A DNA stretch of 64,000 nucleotides from Mantis religiosa (Eukaryota > Arthropoda > Insecta > Mantodea > Mantidae), in contig CM060951.1 in NCBI GenBank assembly GCA_030765055.1, positions 46,759,449 through 46,823,448 on the forward strand, written 5' to 3'. A program made the translations under genes and the position numbers. Numbering within the stretch: position 1 is the first letter of the stretch; each line of letters begins with the position of its first letter. Shown in pieces: positions 24,691 to 36,471 of this stretch. The notes beneath the pieces were generated by a model. That model had not been told where the DNA came from and ran no database searches. It saw only the letters and a program-made list of their open reading frames with translations.

Positions 24691-27371
24691 CGTATTTACC
24701 TTCAGTGACAGAGTGTTTTTTTTTTTTTTTATCTTGTTTACTAGAAAATCACAATAGTAGTAACTTGGCGTACAGTAAGTCAAGAAACACGTCTCCGACA
24801 CGAAAGGTTAATTAGTTATACGTAAATGTAAATCACCACTGTAGGTGCCCGTTTTGTGGCTTGACACAAAGTGAATATGATTCTCTCTTCTATCTCTTTC
24901 AAAATATCCATTCACGTTATTTATGATTTCTCGTGCCTGACGATGTATAACACATTGCCTCTAGTAGACATGATTGCACCTGAAAGGACTGTACATGTAC
25001 TGACTCGCCGTATACTGTGATAGGCTCACATAAACAACTCTTTTGTTTCATTTTCTTTCGATTGCCTCCATTCTTCCACATGTAATTATCATGTAACTGC
25101 ACCAGACGCAAGGAATAGTGCGAATCCGTGACTAATCTCAGATGCATCCAAGGACGGCAGATTTCCAAGAATGGACGACGGTGTTCGCATTTACTCCACG
25201 CACAGTTGTAAAGATATTTTTGCTAAAGTTATCGGCGCCACAAAGAATACTGTAAACCTCAATTCCTCCGATGTATCCGTTACGCACAATGCGAAAACCC
25301 CTTTGCGAACATGCATAATTGCTTCCGGTCCTACTGGATAACCCAGAGCGCTAAAGCGTCTATTTTCTTACAGGAATAACAGGTTCTCTGAACGAGTTTC
25401 CTGTTGTACCTTTTTAAAATTCATTATGGATAGTCGCCCTTTAAAGAAAGTCATCAGCCGTGAATTAAAAGTTAGTTTCCTCTGTTAGCACAATAACACA
25501 GAATCAATTGATGTAAAAATAAAGGTGCTTCTTGTCTTAACTACAGGTTATCGCCATTCTGGTTTCTTTTGCTCCAATTTCAGACGTGCGGAATGGGTTT
25601 CGTAATGTTGACAAAGAACTATAAATGGTTGGAACATAAGTCCCGATATATCATGGACCCAATCTTCTGCAAAGTACTGTAGTATATCCAGTTAAAAATA
25701 TCAAGTCTGGTGAAGAATTGATTGACCGTTTATGCATCGAATCATGACAACAATATAAATGTTTCTACAATCTTACTATTTTAGATAAAATGACTATCCA
25801 AGTCAACGTGAATGTTCGTTACCTTTCACGCCGTTCTGAAATCAGGTTTCGGGCTGCTATAGCTCCAAGACTTTCCTGCATCAATTTTTCCTCCTTCGAC
25901 TTTAACAAAGCATTTCACCTAAAGGAAAAGCTTTTCGTCCCAAAGTCATTACATAAGAAACGCCAGTAGGATATTTCAGGAACGTGTGAAAGAAATGGCG
26001 AAGTTCTTCCTTCGGGAGGCTGTTGATAACTTACATAAAAGTTGTGACAGTAGAGTATCAGCTTGCCGCTTGACTAATGGTGGCCGATACGTTCCACACG
26101 AACTCTAGCGGTAAAGCGAGCAAAACAAATGACGTTCATACAGAATTTCCTCTCAACCTGAGAAGAGCCATTTGAAAGTATCATGAAGCATGTGAAGGAA
26201 GTGTAAGCATCTCATTGATATAGGGGGAAGGGCTAAAAAAAATCCCACCGCATCGGACGATTTATGATACCTCGTCTCGTGTTGCTCGTAATGAAACATC
26301 GTTATTGGAAAGGATGCTCGTTGTTTGGTACACTCCATCTAAAAAGTGAAATATGTGAGAGATAAGTTTGTGATGCTCTCGGGGATTACGCTTTATTTGT
26401 TTTTGTTATTTCTGAAAGTTACCATCGCATCCTGGCTGAAAATCGATGAATCAGCTGAGGATTTTTATAGGTATGCATAAAATTACAATAGTCCATATCA
26501 ACATTTCTTTTTGCATAAAAAGTGAATTGTTTTAGGAAAGGAAATGTCTTTCGGCCTATATTGGTTGATTCATACACCTCCGAGTTCTAAGGATCTGCAA
26601 CCTTCCAAATACGTAACGTTTCTAACACAGAAAGAGGCACGAAAGGGTAAGGTAAAGGACGGCATATAGCAGTTATTTTATTTCTTAACGCCACTGTCAA
26701 TCGTCAGCAAGAATCACATCAAAGCCATTGTTGTACCAGAATTTCTTCACGTAGGAACTGTTGTTCATAAGCACGCTTAAAATCTATTTCTATGAATCGA
26801 TATTGAACCCGGAAACCTCCGATTCTGTTTCAGCATTCAATATCTGTGATATTTAAGAAGTAATTGAGAAATCTAAGTTTTGGTGCACATGCATTTTGTT
26901 TGATGCTATATGTTTCAAATGTCTTTCTACAATGTTGTATTTCAGTGTCTTTCAACGTACAAATTATTGTTCCACGTGGCGCAAATCTCAAACCATCATC
27001 CTGAACTTTTCTGCATTGATGGAGATCTACTGAACAGAGACAGTTCTTTAGGGATTTATACAAAATAGCAACCCAGAACACGCCTGGAACCGTCATTTAT
27101 TCCAAAATTTGAATTTTAAATTAAAGAACGCTTGTTGGTGGTGCTTGGAACAAGGCAGAGATATTGGGAAATGTCAGAGAGCACTGTTAGAAAACATATA
27201 ATATCTCCTCCTTGCACTAAGCACAGTGTGGAGGCTATTAGGATTAGGATTTCATTACGGAGGGGATTCGGTACGTAGGCCACCATGCTGAGCCCATTGT
27301 TCCTATGACCCCAAGTGGAGGAAGGATGAGGCGAGAGCACACAGAGGGCGGCCGACAAAAGAAGCCACGAC
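24691..27371. other. Non-coding stretch
   Basis: Contains a T-rich run just after the SINE (about 24714-24730). ORFs up to 88 codons on the minus strand lack motifs. No gene supported. Confidence 0.45.
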
Positions 27372-27401
27372 AGTACAGAGGGTAGGGTCCCTACAGTTTA
27401 C

Positions 27402-27936
27402 TTGGATAGAGACTTCCACCGACAGGCTAGGGCAACGATCTCCCTTCCTTACAGCGTGACGGCAGCGAGCCCTGAGTGGACTAATTCCATCAAGTACCTG
27501 GGCGTTCAACTTGATAGAGGCCTAACTTTCCGCGGCACGGGTACAGGGGGCTATTGCCTCTCTGTACCTAATGCTGGGTTCGGGCTCGATGCCAGTCCGC
27601 TTAAAGCTGCACCTCTTTCGAGCGCTGATACTCCCACTCATGTTGTACGCCTGTGAAATCTGCGGCATGGCTGCAGATAGCTGGATAGCATACTTTCAGC
27701 GTGCACAGAATAGAGGACTCCGATCCATGTATTCTGTGGGCCGTTCTTTCTCCGTGAGGTTGCTTCACGAAGCTTCTCTTCTCCCATACGTGGAGGACGA
27801 AATTAGGCGCCGGGCGACAAAATTCTACGCTCAAATTCCAGCTCACAGAAGCGCCCTGCTTCGGTCTCTAGGAGATACTACGCTACGAGACGCCGCTTCA
27901 GGCTTTACTCGTATGTCATGCGGGCACCCGAGGTAA
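27402..27936 (+). pseudogene. Jockey-like LINE reverse-transcriptase C-terminal remnant
   Basis: Two overlapping plus frames, joined by a frameshift near 27560, carry the end of a non-LTR reverse transcriptase. The first includes SIKYLGVQLDRGLTF, the classic post-catalytic 'KYLGVxLD' motif of jockey/R1-type RTs. The second includes LFRALILPLMLYACEICGMA and IAYFQRAQNRGLRSM, matching the thumb region (PxMLYAxExW...QxxQNRxLR). The catalytic YADD box and everything upstream are missing, and no intact ORF spans the two halves. Sequence to about 28350, with PAVRPKTWVGT in one reading, may be the element's 3' end. This is a dead 5'-truncated LINE. Confidence 0.85.
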
Positions 27937-28449
27937 CAAAGGAGTTAATCTATACAGCAGAATAAGCTGAATTTCAAAATCTCCAAACGAGCTGTTTGGC
28001 TATAAAATGTACCCCACTTTAGCAAAATAAAACACCAGGGTGTAAACAAAAAAAGCGGTTTGGCATCCTGTACAAAATTAAAGAGGAGCAAAACGCTACC
28101 TCAAAAATTTCCTCAATTAAATAATCCCAACTCATCCTGTAACCATCTAAATAATCAACCTGCGGTCAGACCCAAAACCTGGGTGGGTACGCAGTAAAAA
28201 ACTTTCTGGCTGTTAACAGCCTGTCAGTGTACGACTTCGACTTGGACGAGCCCAGCAGCCGAACCTTAATGGTCCCAGGCAGGCAATCCGAGCCCCAAAG
28301 GTCCCTGGCTGGCGGTCCCAGCAGAGGAACAGAGGCCGGCAACTGACCTACTGGAGGAGGAAATAGTTTTCCTCAGAGCATAACATATCGTCATGTACGG
28401 CCGAGACACCCTCCGACACTTCTACCCTGAAAGAGACCAGCAGAGGAGA

Positions 28450-28645
28450 GATGACATGAAATGATAATGGAGATGAAATGGAGGGACAAGAAATTCGGAG
28501 AATGTAATTAACCTTCCCAGCGTTCGCCTAGCGATCCAGGAAACCCCCTAAAAATCCATGAGTCAGGTAGGACGACCACGGGAATCGAACCGGGGCTTCC
28601 CGAATGCGGGCCACAGACACCACCGCATGAGCCATCCCGCTCGGT
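28450..28645 (-). mobile_element. SINE family D (tRNA-derived)
   Basis: On the minus strand the head starts CCGAGCGGGATGGCTCATG (A box), with a perfect B box GGTTCGATTCC about 50 bp on. The body includes GGATTTTTAGGGGGTTTCC and ends near a GATGAAATG-type simple tail. A decayed relative lies at 13377-13475. Confidence 0.8.
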
Positions 28646-31024
28646 GTGGAGGAAGGTAGCAATAAAAAGGTATGGAGGTTGAAAGCTACCTTACAGAGCA
28701 GAAGACGAACGTGTCATGAAGGCCAATGCTGCAACAAGGATGTATGTCGGTAAAGTATTACTCATATCATTTATGTTGGTTGTGCAATTTAAAACTTTAC
28801 ATAACACTTCTTGAGTAAATGAGAAGCGGCAGGATGTCAACATTTGGGAATGTTTTTGCAACCAAACTGGTAAACATTTTCTAAAAGATGCACAAGTCAG
28901 ACTTTTTACTGCCGTTTAATACTGCAAAAAATTAGGGTCTCGCAAGGAGAATTATGGAATAGTGTAACATTATAGCAGAACTGTTTAGCAAATAGTTAAT
29001 TTCTCAATAACAGCATCAGTTAGAGGCTCCAAATGTGTTACTTCATTTTTATAGGACATGTCAATTTTGGCATAAGAATGTGAGATAGCAAATGCCGCAT
29101 TTTAGTACTTTAACAGAGAATCGCGTTTAAATCTCCATTTACTTCTCATAAGTCTTTGAGCTTCATTAAACTAAATGATTTCCGGTTATGTCATAAATAG
29201 CAAATTTTAGGCCTTTCATGCGACATACTCCCTAGTGAAATTTATTTATCTTATTCTAAAGGGTTTCCAAATTTAAGTCAATTTCTTCTGTATCACACCA
29301 TTCACCGACTCAGCTGTAATTGGGCATACACCTGATGACTAGTTTATGATCAGCATGTTACTGTTCTGGTTAAAACTCTTTATGCGAAGCAAATAATGGT
29401 TAATAAAAAGGGTAGGCCCTCCAAGCGGAATGTCTGAATTCCTATTTAAGGTAGCTCTTCAGTTCTTTTGTCTCTTTCATTATGTCCACTTCAGACTGCA
29501 GTTGTTTTTCATTTTTAGACGCAGTTTGTAAATGTGGTGCAATACCGTAGTGTTAAAAGATTCCATTAGTCATAAAATCAATGGACAGTAAATTCAATAT
29601 CAAAGTTGAAAAGAAACTTTAAAGTCTTGCTGTGTTCGTCTGGTTAAACTTAATTTATAGTATACTTAAACTTTTAACTCTACCTCGGGAAATTAAAAAT
29701 CTATTTGCAGAACTGTTTAACAACTTTCCCCCAGCAGTGAAAACTGCCTAAAAGAGTCAACAGACATCCCCAGTGTGCTATTCCCTACAACAGAATAAAA
29801 ATTTGTTTCCTAACAAGATGCAGGTACAGATATTCATCCTCATGTATAAGAAGATAAAGTATCAATGTTTTATGTATGGCCCCGCAACAAAAGACCGTGA
29901 GCCATGTTAGAGACCTCCATTTCACCTTACCACTTTTTCATTGTCGCTTATTCTTTCTAAGGTCATGTTTTGCATACGAAAGATTACCTGCAGACAGGCA
30001 CGTGGTAGCATTAACATAGTTCTTCTGGGTCACAACTCGAAATGCTTTCCAAATCCGGGGAAGAAAGAACAACATATGGAAAAAATGGAGCTGTTCCGCT
30101 GTAGGAATGAAAAAATAAAATAGCGATTACAACGAGACATCGTGCCTTAAAAAGTTCGAGTTCTCTACTTCAAGAACGTCAAAGTGCAGTTGCTTTATCT
30201 ACTACACCATAAGAAAAGATCAAGATAGAACTTCAAAACGATATTACTTATAAAACAAATGCACTTTGAAGCGGAAACTACAGGTTTCCCATAGAAGACT
30301 GTAAGAAAGGGACGATAAAACCATATAAATTATTAATAAGCAATTGGGAACAAATGGTATGTGAAATAAAGTCAAAAAGAATAGTTTTAATAGGAATAAC
30401 GTGCAAATAAAATAAAAATAAGGAAAATTTTGTCTTAAGGTAGAACGGGCAGACCAGGTCGGATAGGTAAACAATAGGACAATGGAAGCCCAAAATTCCA
30501 ACGCCGCTATGGAGCCTCAGACAATAACGAGGTTTAACGAAAATATGTAGAGGCAGGATGCTGTACCGTTATCACTCCAAGATGTCATAGAACTTTAGGG
30601 GGTGGGCCCATGACTGCTGCACAGTTCACGGTGAATGGAAATGAACAATAAGGTAAAAATCGTAGAAATGAACTCCCCGAATGAAATATAGCGTAAACCA
30701 CGTGATAGATGTTTCATCATGGATGTTTGATCCATTGAATTTAACTTGAATTTAAACACGCTGTGGTAATATATCTTTCTTAACCTCCCTCTGGTAGGCT
30801 TCCATAGCTATGGAAATTCTATATAGCTCTCTCTCTCTCTTTCTCTCTCTCTCTTTGCTTGGAACAATTATATATCAGCATGCTCAGGTAACTTGTTAAA
30901 TAATTAAAGCAGGTGAAATTTTAAACATTTGTAGGCCTCTTTGGTTCGAAAGTTATTCATAACAATAACGTAAAACAGTTTTCACATAATACAGAAACTC
31001 TTTAACATATGTATGGAGACAGTA
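28646..31024. other. AT-rich non-coding stretch
   Basis: No gene supported. Two overlapping minus ORFs (30244-30501) are hydrophobic chance readings. A short (TC)n tract lies at 30826-30855. Confidence 0.45.
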
Positions 31025-31072
31025 GTGCGTCCTACACACGGCTAGTGTGAAAGAACAATTAATTTCCGTTAA
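31025..31072 (+). repeat. 48-bp direct repeat, left copy
   Basis: Identical over 48 bp to 32455-32502 (starts GTGCGTCCTACACACGG, ends TTTCCGTTAA). The pair brackets the tRNA-Lys locus. Confidence 0.95.
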
Positions 31073-31177
31073 TTGTACCTAATAGTGGTCCATTAAGTTA
31101 ATTGCCTCGTGTTTATGAGAACTCCTAGTGGTTTACCGGGAAAGATACGAGTCACTTAGAGAATTTAATGTTATATC

Positions 31178-31220
31178 GGCACGTTGGTCATGTAGCTCAA
31201 TGGTTAGAGCGGCTGGGCGG
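31178..31220 (+). mobile_element. tRNA-like 5' head with A box, possible split SINE
   Basis: TAGCTCAATGGTTAGAGC is a good tRNA D-arm/A-box. It is not followed by an anticodon arm or T-arm: at 31227 it runs into the 136-bp repeat. A B-box-like GTTCAAATCCC with a tRNA/SINE-like continuation appears at 32401-32411. One reading is a single tRNA-derived SINE interrupted by about 1.15 kb. Another is a truncated tRNA gene of a tandem array. Confidence 0.5.
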
Positions 31221-31226
31221 AGAGCA

Positions 31227-31362
31227 TGTAGCCTTTTCCTCCAGCTGGGTCTGCTGATACTCTGTCTCGGGTATCAGCCACTCTGGATGTGACCTTAGCA
31301 GCCTGGATCCCGGTGATCTGGTCGCCTAGTAGATTGCTCTATGAGTTGACTATTCTTTGCCC
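31227..31362 (+). repeat. 136-bp direct repeat, left copy
   Basis: Identical, as far as I can read, to 31439-31574. It contains a perfect 7-bp hairpin stem (CTGATAC...GTATCAG). Its last four bases are the first four of the tRNA-Lys gene, so the repeat runs into the tRNA. Confidence 0.95.
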
Positions 31363-31431
31363 GGCTAGCTCAGTCGGTAGAGCATGAGACTCTTAATCTC
31401 AGGGTCCTGGGTTCGAGCCCCACGTTGGGCG
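31359..31431 (+). tRNA. tRNA-Lys(CTT), followed by encoded CCA
   Basis: A 73-nt cloverleaf. The acceptor stem GCCCGGC pairs with GTTGGGC using G-T pairs at two positions. The D arm has the A box TAGCTCAGTCGGTAGAGC. The anticodon arm is TGAGA-CTCTTAA-TCTCA with anticodon CTT. The T arm contains GGGTTCGAGCCC (B box) with stem CCTGG/CCACG slightly weakened by one C at the first T-stem base. The discriminator is G. This is the conserved animal tRNA-Lys(CTT) sequence apart from that change. The genome continues CCA right after the discriminator, which eukaryotic tRNA genes normally do not encode. A TTTT run lies about 14 bp downstream and could end Pol III transcription. The gene sits between two identical 136-bp repeats. 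Confidence 0.9.
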
Positions 31432-31438
31432 CCAAGTT

Positions 31439-31574
31439 TGTAGCCTTTTCCTCCAGCTGGGTCTGCTGATACTCTGTCTCGGGTATCAGCCACTCTGGAT
31501 GTGACCTTAGCAGCCTGGATCCCGGTGATCTGGTCGCCTAGTAGATTGCTCTATGAGTTGACTATTCTTTGCCC
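31439..31574 (+). repeat. 136-bp direct repeat, right copy, then broken tRNA start
   Basis: Identical to 31227-31362, at a period of 212 bp. It is followed by GCCCTGGCTAG-TCA-TTAGAG, which is a decayed copy of the tRNA-Lys 5' end, so the tandem unit is [136-bp spacer + tRNA]. A shorter diverged echo (TAGCCTCGCCTCCAGCTGG) lies at about 32005. Confidence 0.93.
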
Positions 31575-32454
31575 TGGCTAGTCATTAGAGCTGAGACCAC
31601 GCTATCTACAGGGTATGCGTGAGATAGGTTGACGAAATAAAAACAACACAGTTCATAGTATCAGCTTTACTATTCAGTTCGTTTCGTGCTTACAGTTCAA
31701 CAGGAGTTGCCGCCGCGTTCAGATCTAATTACTCTAGATTTCCACTATCACGTTAAAACTATACTGAATTGCTGAAATCTATCGCGATGGAATAAATTAC
31801 TAACACTGTTTTGAAAGTATACTTCGACGCTTAATTCACTGCTGGGAGATCTTGTTCACTTAATAAGATTCTCATTACTGATTGTACTTCTCGGCGCAAT
31901 CCGACGTTTGTGTCCCCGGCAGGCAAAACACGTCTACCCGGTATCACGTCTCAGACTAGAAGACCGACGCTAAAACCTAATATTCCTTACCAAAACAGAT
32001 ATAGCCTCGCCTCCAGCTGGATTTCTCTGAAAAACTCTAGTTAGCGAGCTACAACCACGCGGACATTTCCCCGAAATACTGGTTTGGGCCAGGTTTGGAC
32101 CGGTCTACTAATGACCCAGGTAGCGACCCTTTCCGTGACCACAGCCTTTCGACGGAACATTTTCATCCATCTAGACCAGCAACTTTATTAAATAGCTCTG
32201 GGTTAAAATACTTATTCGCATTCTAGTAATTGAATTTAAATGCTGTTGCTTCGTTTCAAGAACTTATCCATCTGTACTATTCATTATCTTAAATTCTTTC
32301 ACCTTACTTGCTCATCATAATTTAATTATCATTTTATTCATTGTTAAAATCGTATTCAATTATACGGCTGATAAATACGGCATCAAGCAGAAGATGTGTA
32401 GTTCAAATCCCGGCTATGGCAATGAGTTTTTCAGTCTGGCTCTATACTCTTATT
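31575..32454. other. Unassigned sequence inside the 48-bp repeat bracket
   Basis: No ORF above 60 codons and no recognised repeat except the echo near 32005. Bases 32395-32440 hold a B-box-like GTTCAAATCCCGG with GGCAATGAGTTTTTCAG after it, as seen in tRNA-derived SINEs. Confidence 0.5.
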
Positions 32455-32502
32455 GTGCGTCCTACACACGGCTAGTGTGAAAGAACAATTAATTTCCGTT
32501 AA
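32455..32502 (+). repeat. 48-bp direct repeat, right copy
   Basis: Exact partner of 31025-31072. Flanking sequences differ on both sides of the pair, so the matching block has sharp edges. Confidence 0.95.
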
Positions 32503-34214
32503 CAGAGGACAAGCTGGTGAATATGTTGTAGACTCCACATCTTCAAGAACTTATCTGGAAATGAAATAATTCTGCGTTGTTGCTCATAATACATATTTAT
32601 GTTCTTTGATTTATAATGTTAATATTCAGCCCTACACATATAATTACTTCATGGACCTTGAGAAACCCTGCAACATAAAACGCTGCATACTGCGCAGAAA
32701 ATGCATCCATATCGGATACTTCAATCCAAGCAATATGTGTGAAAACATCTGTTTTCGGGCTATTAGCCAGATGCATTCAGAAAATATCTCCGAGGTTTTA
32801 ACAGCTGGCGTAGCTCTCATCTTCAGGGAATGAAGAATTACTAAGACCTTGGTCGTGAAAGTGAAAGAGATGGTAACAAAAGGCAAGTGACGCTAAACAA
32901 GGGAACCTTTTAACAATTAAATAACTGAATTCATTTTAAACGGGGCATACGTTTTTTATTTGTCCTATCCTATGGCAACTCATTAATTAATCGTAATTAT
33001 GTAACAGCAGTAAATGTACGATTTAATTACCTATGAGGACTATAGTTAAGTTTCAAAGTATGTGACACATGGATTTGTTATAACGTGAATTAATCCTAAA
33101 ATATCTACTTTATTGATCATATGCTCTCTCGAAATTCAGTGTAAAAACTTAACAATCTTCAAACAATCTCAAAATACGATCTAAGTACTTTAAATGTTTA
33201 AGCCTTTCAAAGAATAAGAAGCTGCGTTTTTATGTAAGTTTCTAAGTTGAGTTTATAATAATGTTATGAAACACTACAAATGTGACAGGTGTGACGCAGG
33301 TTTGTCCTTTTGTTTGCAGTATTCCCTTAATGGAAGGAGAGAAATTCGGATTTTAAAATGTAAACCTGCCATTCTGCACCATATCTGAAACGTAAATCAT
33401 TTACAATGAATTCCGCTTTTTAATTAAAAACCGATTGAAGCCATCACGAAAGCCTGGACAGAATTACCATTTGTAGGGAAACTAAAGAAGCATGCTGACA
33501 GCATGACATATGTCGAGCGGCGTCCCTAAACTCTTTTATTATCAAGTCAAAAATGAAGAAGGCCGGCCGAGCTCTTTTATTCCAGTTATTTCCAATCTGT
33601 TTTGGCGAAGTTTCGCAAAGCCAAGGGGAATACTATGAAACCGCAATGCCACCTGGCGGCTGATCCACTCATTTCACTGCATCCCTGCTGTGCGAGATAT
33701 TTTAGCGGTCTGTTAACCGTCCAAATCGCTGTAGACTGGGATGAAATATTTGATGTGGGTTTCTGTTTGCATGTTTAAGCTTCGTTGACTGCAATATTTA
33801 TAATACCTTTATGGTCACGGTATAAAAGAATTTAAATCATTACATTTAATTTTCTTTTGTGGCACACAGCTCTTCACTACATCGGTTTCACCACAGAATA
33901 CATAAACACAATAGTGCGACGTTTTGTAATAAATAGTATTTTACTAGAGCTTTTTATTTATCTAGAGAAAATCAAAACTCAAGAGGGACTTAATTGGCAA
34001 TCTCTCGATTAAAATGAAGCACAGCAGATTTAATAAATAACTACGATAATGCATTAATTGCACTAAATTACAGAACTGATTCAATATAAAATTATGGTTG
34101 CAGGCATGCAATTAAATCATATTATATAGCTAAAGTTTAAAAACTGCTGTTTTTACTTCACTTTATTTGTTACATTTGCTTAGGATTTAATTCATACATT
34201 AAATTGACAAGGTA
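32503..34214. other. AT-rich non-coding stretch
   Basis: Nothing supported. Opposed 75- and 80-codon ORFs (32606-32886) have no motif. Confidence 0.45.
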
Positions 34215-34881
34215 CGTCCAGAAAGTAAGTTCTGTTTGGTAATAAAATTAAATTGTATACAGATACAAAAAATATTTATTGCACAAAATTCTACAACTCT
34301 TAAACTACTTTTCCATATAACTGCCGAAATTTTGCAGGCATTTATCATAACAAGGCACACGTATTTGTATACCTTCTTCATAGAAGTTTGCCGCCTGTGT
34401 CTTCCACCAGTTGGAAACATTTTCTTTCAGCTCTTCGTCATTGTTGAAGTGTCGACCGCCAAGGAAAGATTTGAGAGACAAAAACAGACGAAAGTCTCTA
34501 GGAGCGAGGTCAGGGCTGTACGGGGGGGGGGGTCAAACACGTCCCAGCCAAATCCCAGTAGAATATTTTTCGTCACATTTGCTGTGTGTGTTCGTGCGTT
34601 GTCGTGAAGAAACACAACACCTTTCGACAGCCGATAAATTTCAATTGGTTTCACTTTCCTAGCACTCAGAAAACGAATCACAGATCTGATTTCACAAGCG
34701 GCGGGATTTTCAATCGACACCGACATTGTAAACAAGCACAACAAAGTGTACGTGGCTGACAGCGATCTCACAATGGCGCACGTTTCTTCTCCTTGATACA
34801 GAGCGTCCACCGCGCATGTGCGGAACTGCGATCGCAGCGCTGCAGCGGAGATAAATTGAAACAGAACTTACTTTCTGGACG
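34215..34881 (-). mobile_element. Mariner-family transposon M1, copy 1, internally deleted
   Basis: Perfect 23-bp TIRs lie at 34215-34237 and 34859-34881 (outer end CGTCCAGAAAG, inner end TTCTGTTT). The 667-bp length is about half that of a complete mariner. It shares TIRs, 5' leader (CGCTGCAGCGCTGCGATCG) and coding pieces with 60634-61538, so both belong to one family. No flanking TA duplication is obvious. Confidence 0.93.
34427..34726 (-). pseudogene. Mariner transposase with central deletion and frameshift
   Basis: The start codon at 34726 opens a frame with ARKVKPIEIYR, the N-terminal helix-turn-helix region. This is joined directly to a segment with HDNARTHTA, the block carrying the second catalytic aspartate. 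The linker and first catalytic Asp region are gone. After FGWDVF the reading shifts: the YSPDLAP-type third-Asp block is lost from this frame and only a shifted C-terminus (LTSLLETFVCF) follows. The protein would be inactive, but the TIRs could still be used by a transposase supplied in trans. Confidence 0.88.
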
Positions 34882-36471
34882 CCCTCTCGGCGCAACCAGC
34901 CCTCTCTTCTACCTGTTGGTAGCTCGGTCAACATACTAGGCGAGACTTACGAATCAACCAATGATGCTACTCCTGAGGAGTTGACAGTAAATATTTTTGG
35001 CCTAAATATTTCTATTATATCGTCGAAAAAAATAGCATGCAATACATATGTTTTGCGGAAACCAGAAACTAAAAATACTTCGTATCTATTTTTTCAAACT
35101 CCCATCGCAGTCCCCATAGAATCATTTAATTTAGTAATACCACAGTGAGGTATGCTGCAATATTCTGCGCTGATCACCTTGATTGGCGACTGCGATTTTA
35201 CTTTCTACTCATACAAAATGAAAATAAAGTCTTGTCCTACTGAGTCAGTAGTCACAGTAATCACATCAAAACCCTTAATATGCGAATAAATGTCTTTCTA
35301 TTGTAAATGATATTGACAGGGAATGTTCCCCTGTTTCTTAGAACAATCCTGAAAGACGTGAGTAACCCCATCCGAGTGGGAACATAATTATGGTCTCTTC
35401 ACACTTCTAAAGACGGCCATGCCCAACACTTTATGAAATGCTTTGGCTTTTGCTGTCCATTAGAAGAAATTTTGAAATAACTATATCATCTACTGTAAAC
35501 TTGTATTTCACTCAGATATACAGGTTCATTTCATGTAATTAGTTTCCACCCATAACTATATCGGAGTGGACATTATGCACTTGATAGCAACTTTATGTCA
35601 AAAACGGGGAACTGTGCATAGAGCATAGAAGAGTAACATTGAAGGAATTAGGAGATCGCAAACGGGAGCAAAACCATCCTAACAGACAAAATATTGCAAT
35701 TGAAAGGCTGGGTAGCTGTGGGGCATGTATTATTATTTCTTCCTCTCATGCGAGTGTCTATCCACTTCGACTGCAACAATTACTGTGATCCTGCGTTGGA
35801 GTATTTAGTTAAAGCTGTTAAAGCTTTTATCTGCTACTGGATTAGTATTTCACTTCGAGTGGTCACAATCCAGCTTATCGTGCCTAGAAGAATGAGTGGC
35901 AGGCGGGGCGTGTAACTCAATTCAGCGATAGAGGAAGTTTCTCTGCAGATAATCGGAAACTCGAGAAATGTGATGGAAGCACTCCGCTGAGAATCGCTTC
36001 GCCAGAGAGAGCAACTGCCATGGGGGTCTTTCATATGGTAATGCACGGGTCAGCGTTGCAGACGAGGCACAGGGATGATGGATGGAAATTCTGTGTCCTC
36101 CTTTCGCACCCGATCGAAAATCAATTTGACATCACAAAAGCAAAGCAAGCAAGCGCTATTTTCACACCTCCTACACATGCAAATTTTCCTTCCGCCATGA
36201 TGCACCCGGTTGGAAAAAGGTTTACATCCCAAGGTTTAAACGAGGCCAAAGGGAAATATGCTGTCTTTGCATAATACGGTTAGTCCAAGGGTTCACCAGG
36301 ACATAAAGTTGTTCTCAATACAATTGACCATCTTTAGATGTACAGCATCACAGTCAAAAGAGTGTGCCACTATCTGGGATATGCTGTGTAGGTAATTAGG
36401 TGTTCTTTATTACCACCGTCGTTTAAGCATAAAGAGAAATAAAATGATGCACAGTATACTGCAACGAATTT
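34882..36471. other. Non-coding stretch
   Basis: No supported gene. Opposed ORFs of 60-84 codons between 35694 and 36274 lie in a slightly less AT-rich patch but have no recognisable domain. Confidence 0.42.

Noticed and set aside
31359..31434. Minus-strand complement of the tRNA 3' end as an LTR primer-binding site
   Set aside because: The whole tRNA cloverleaf is present, not just an 18-bp complement, and no LTR adjoins it.
31025..32502. 48-bp repeats as LTRs of a retrotransposon
   Set aside because: Far too short, no TG...CA ends, no primer-binding site next to the left copy, and no gag or pol.
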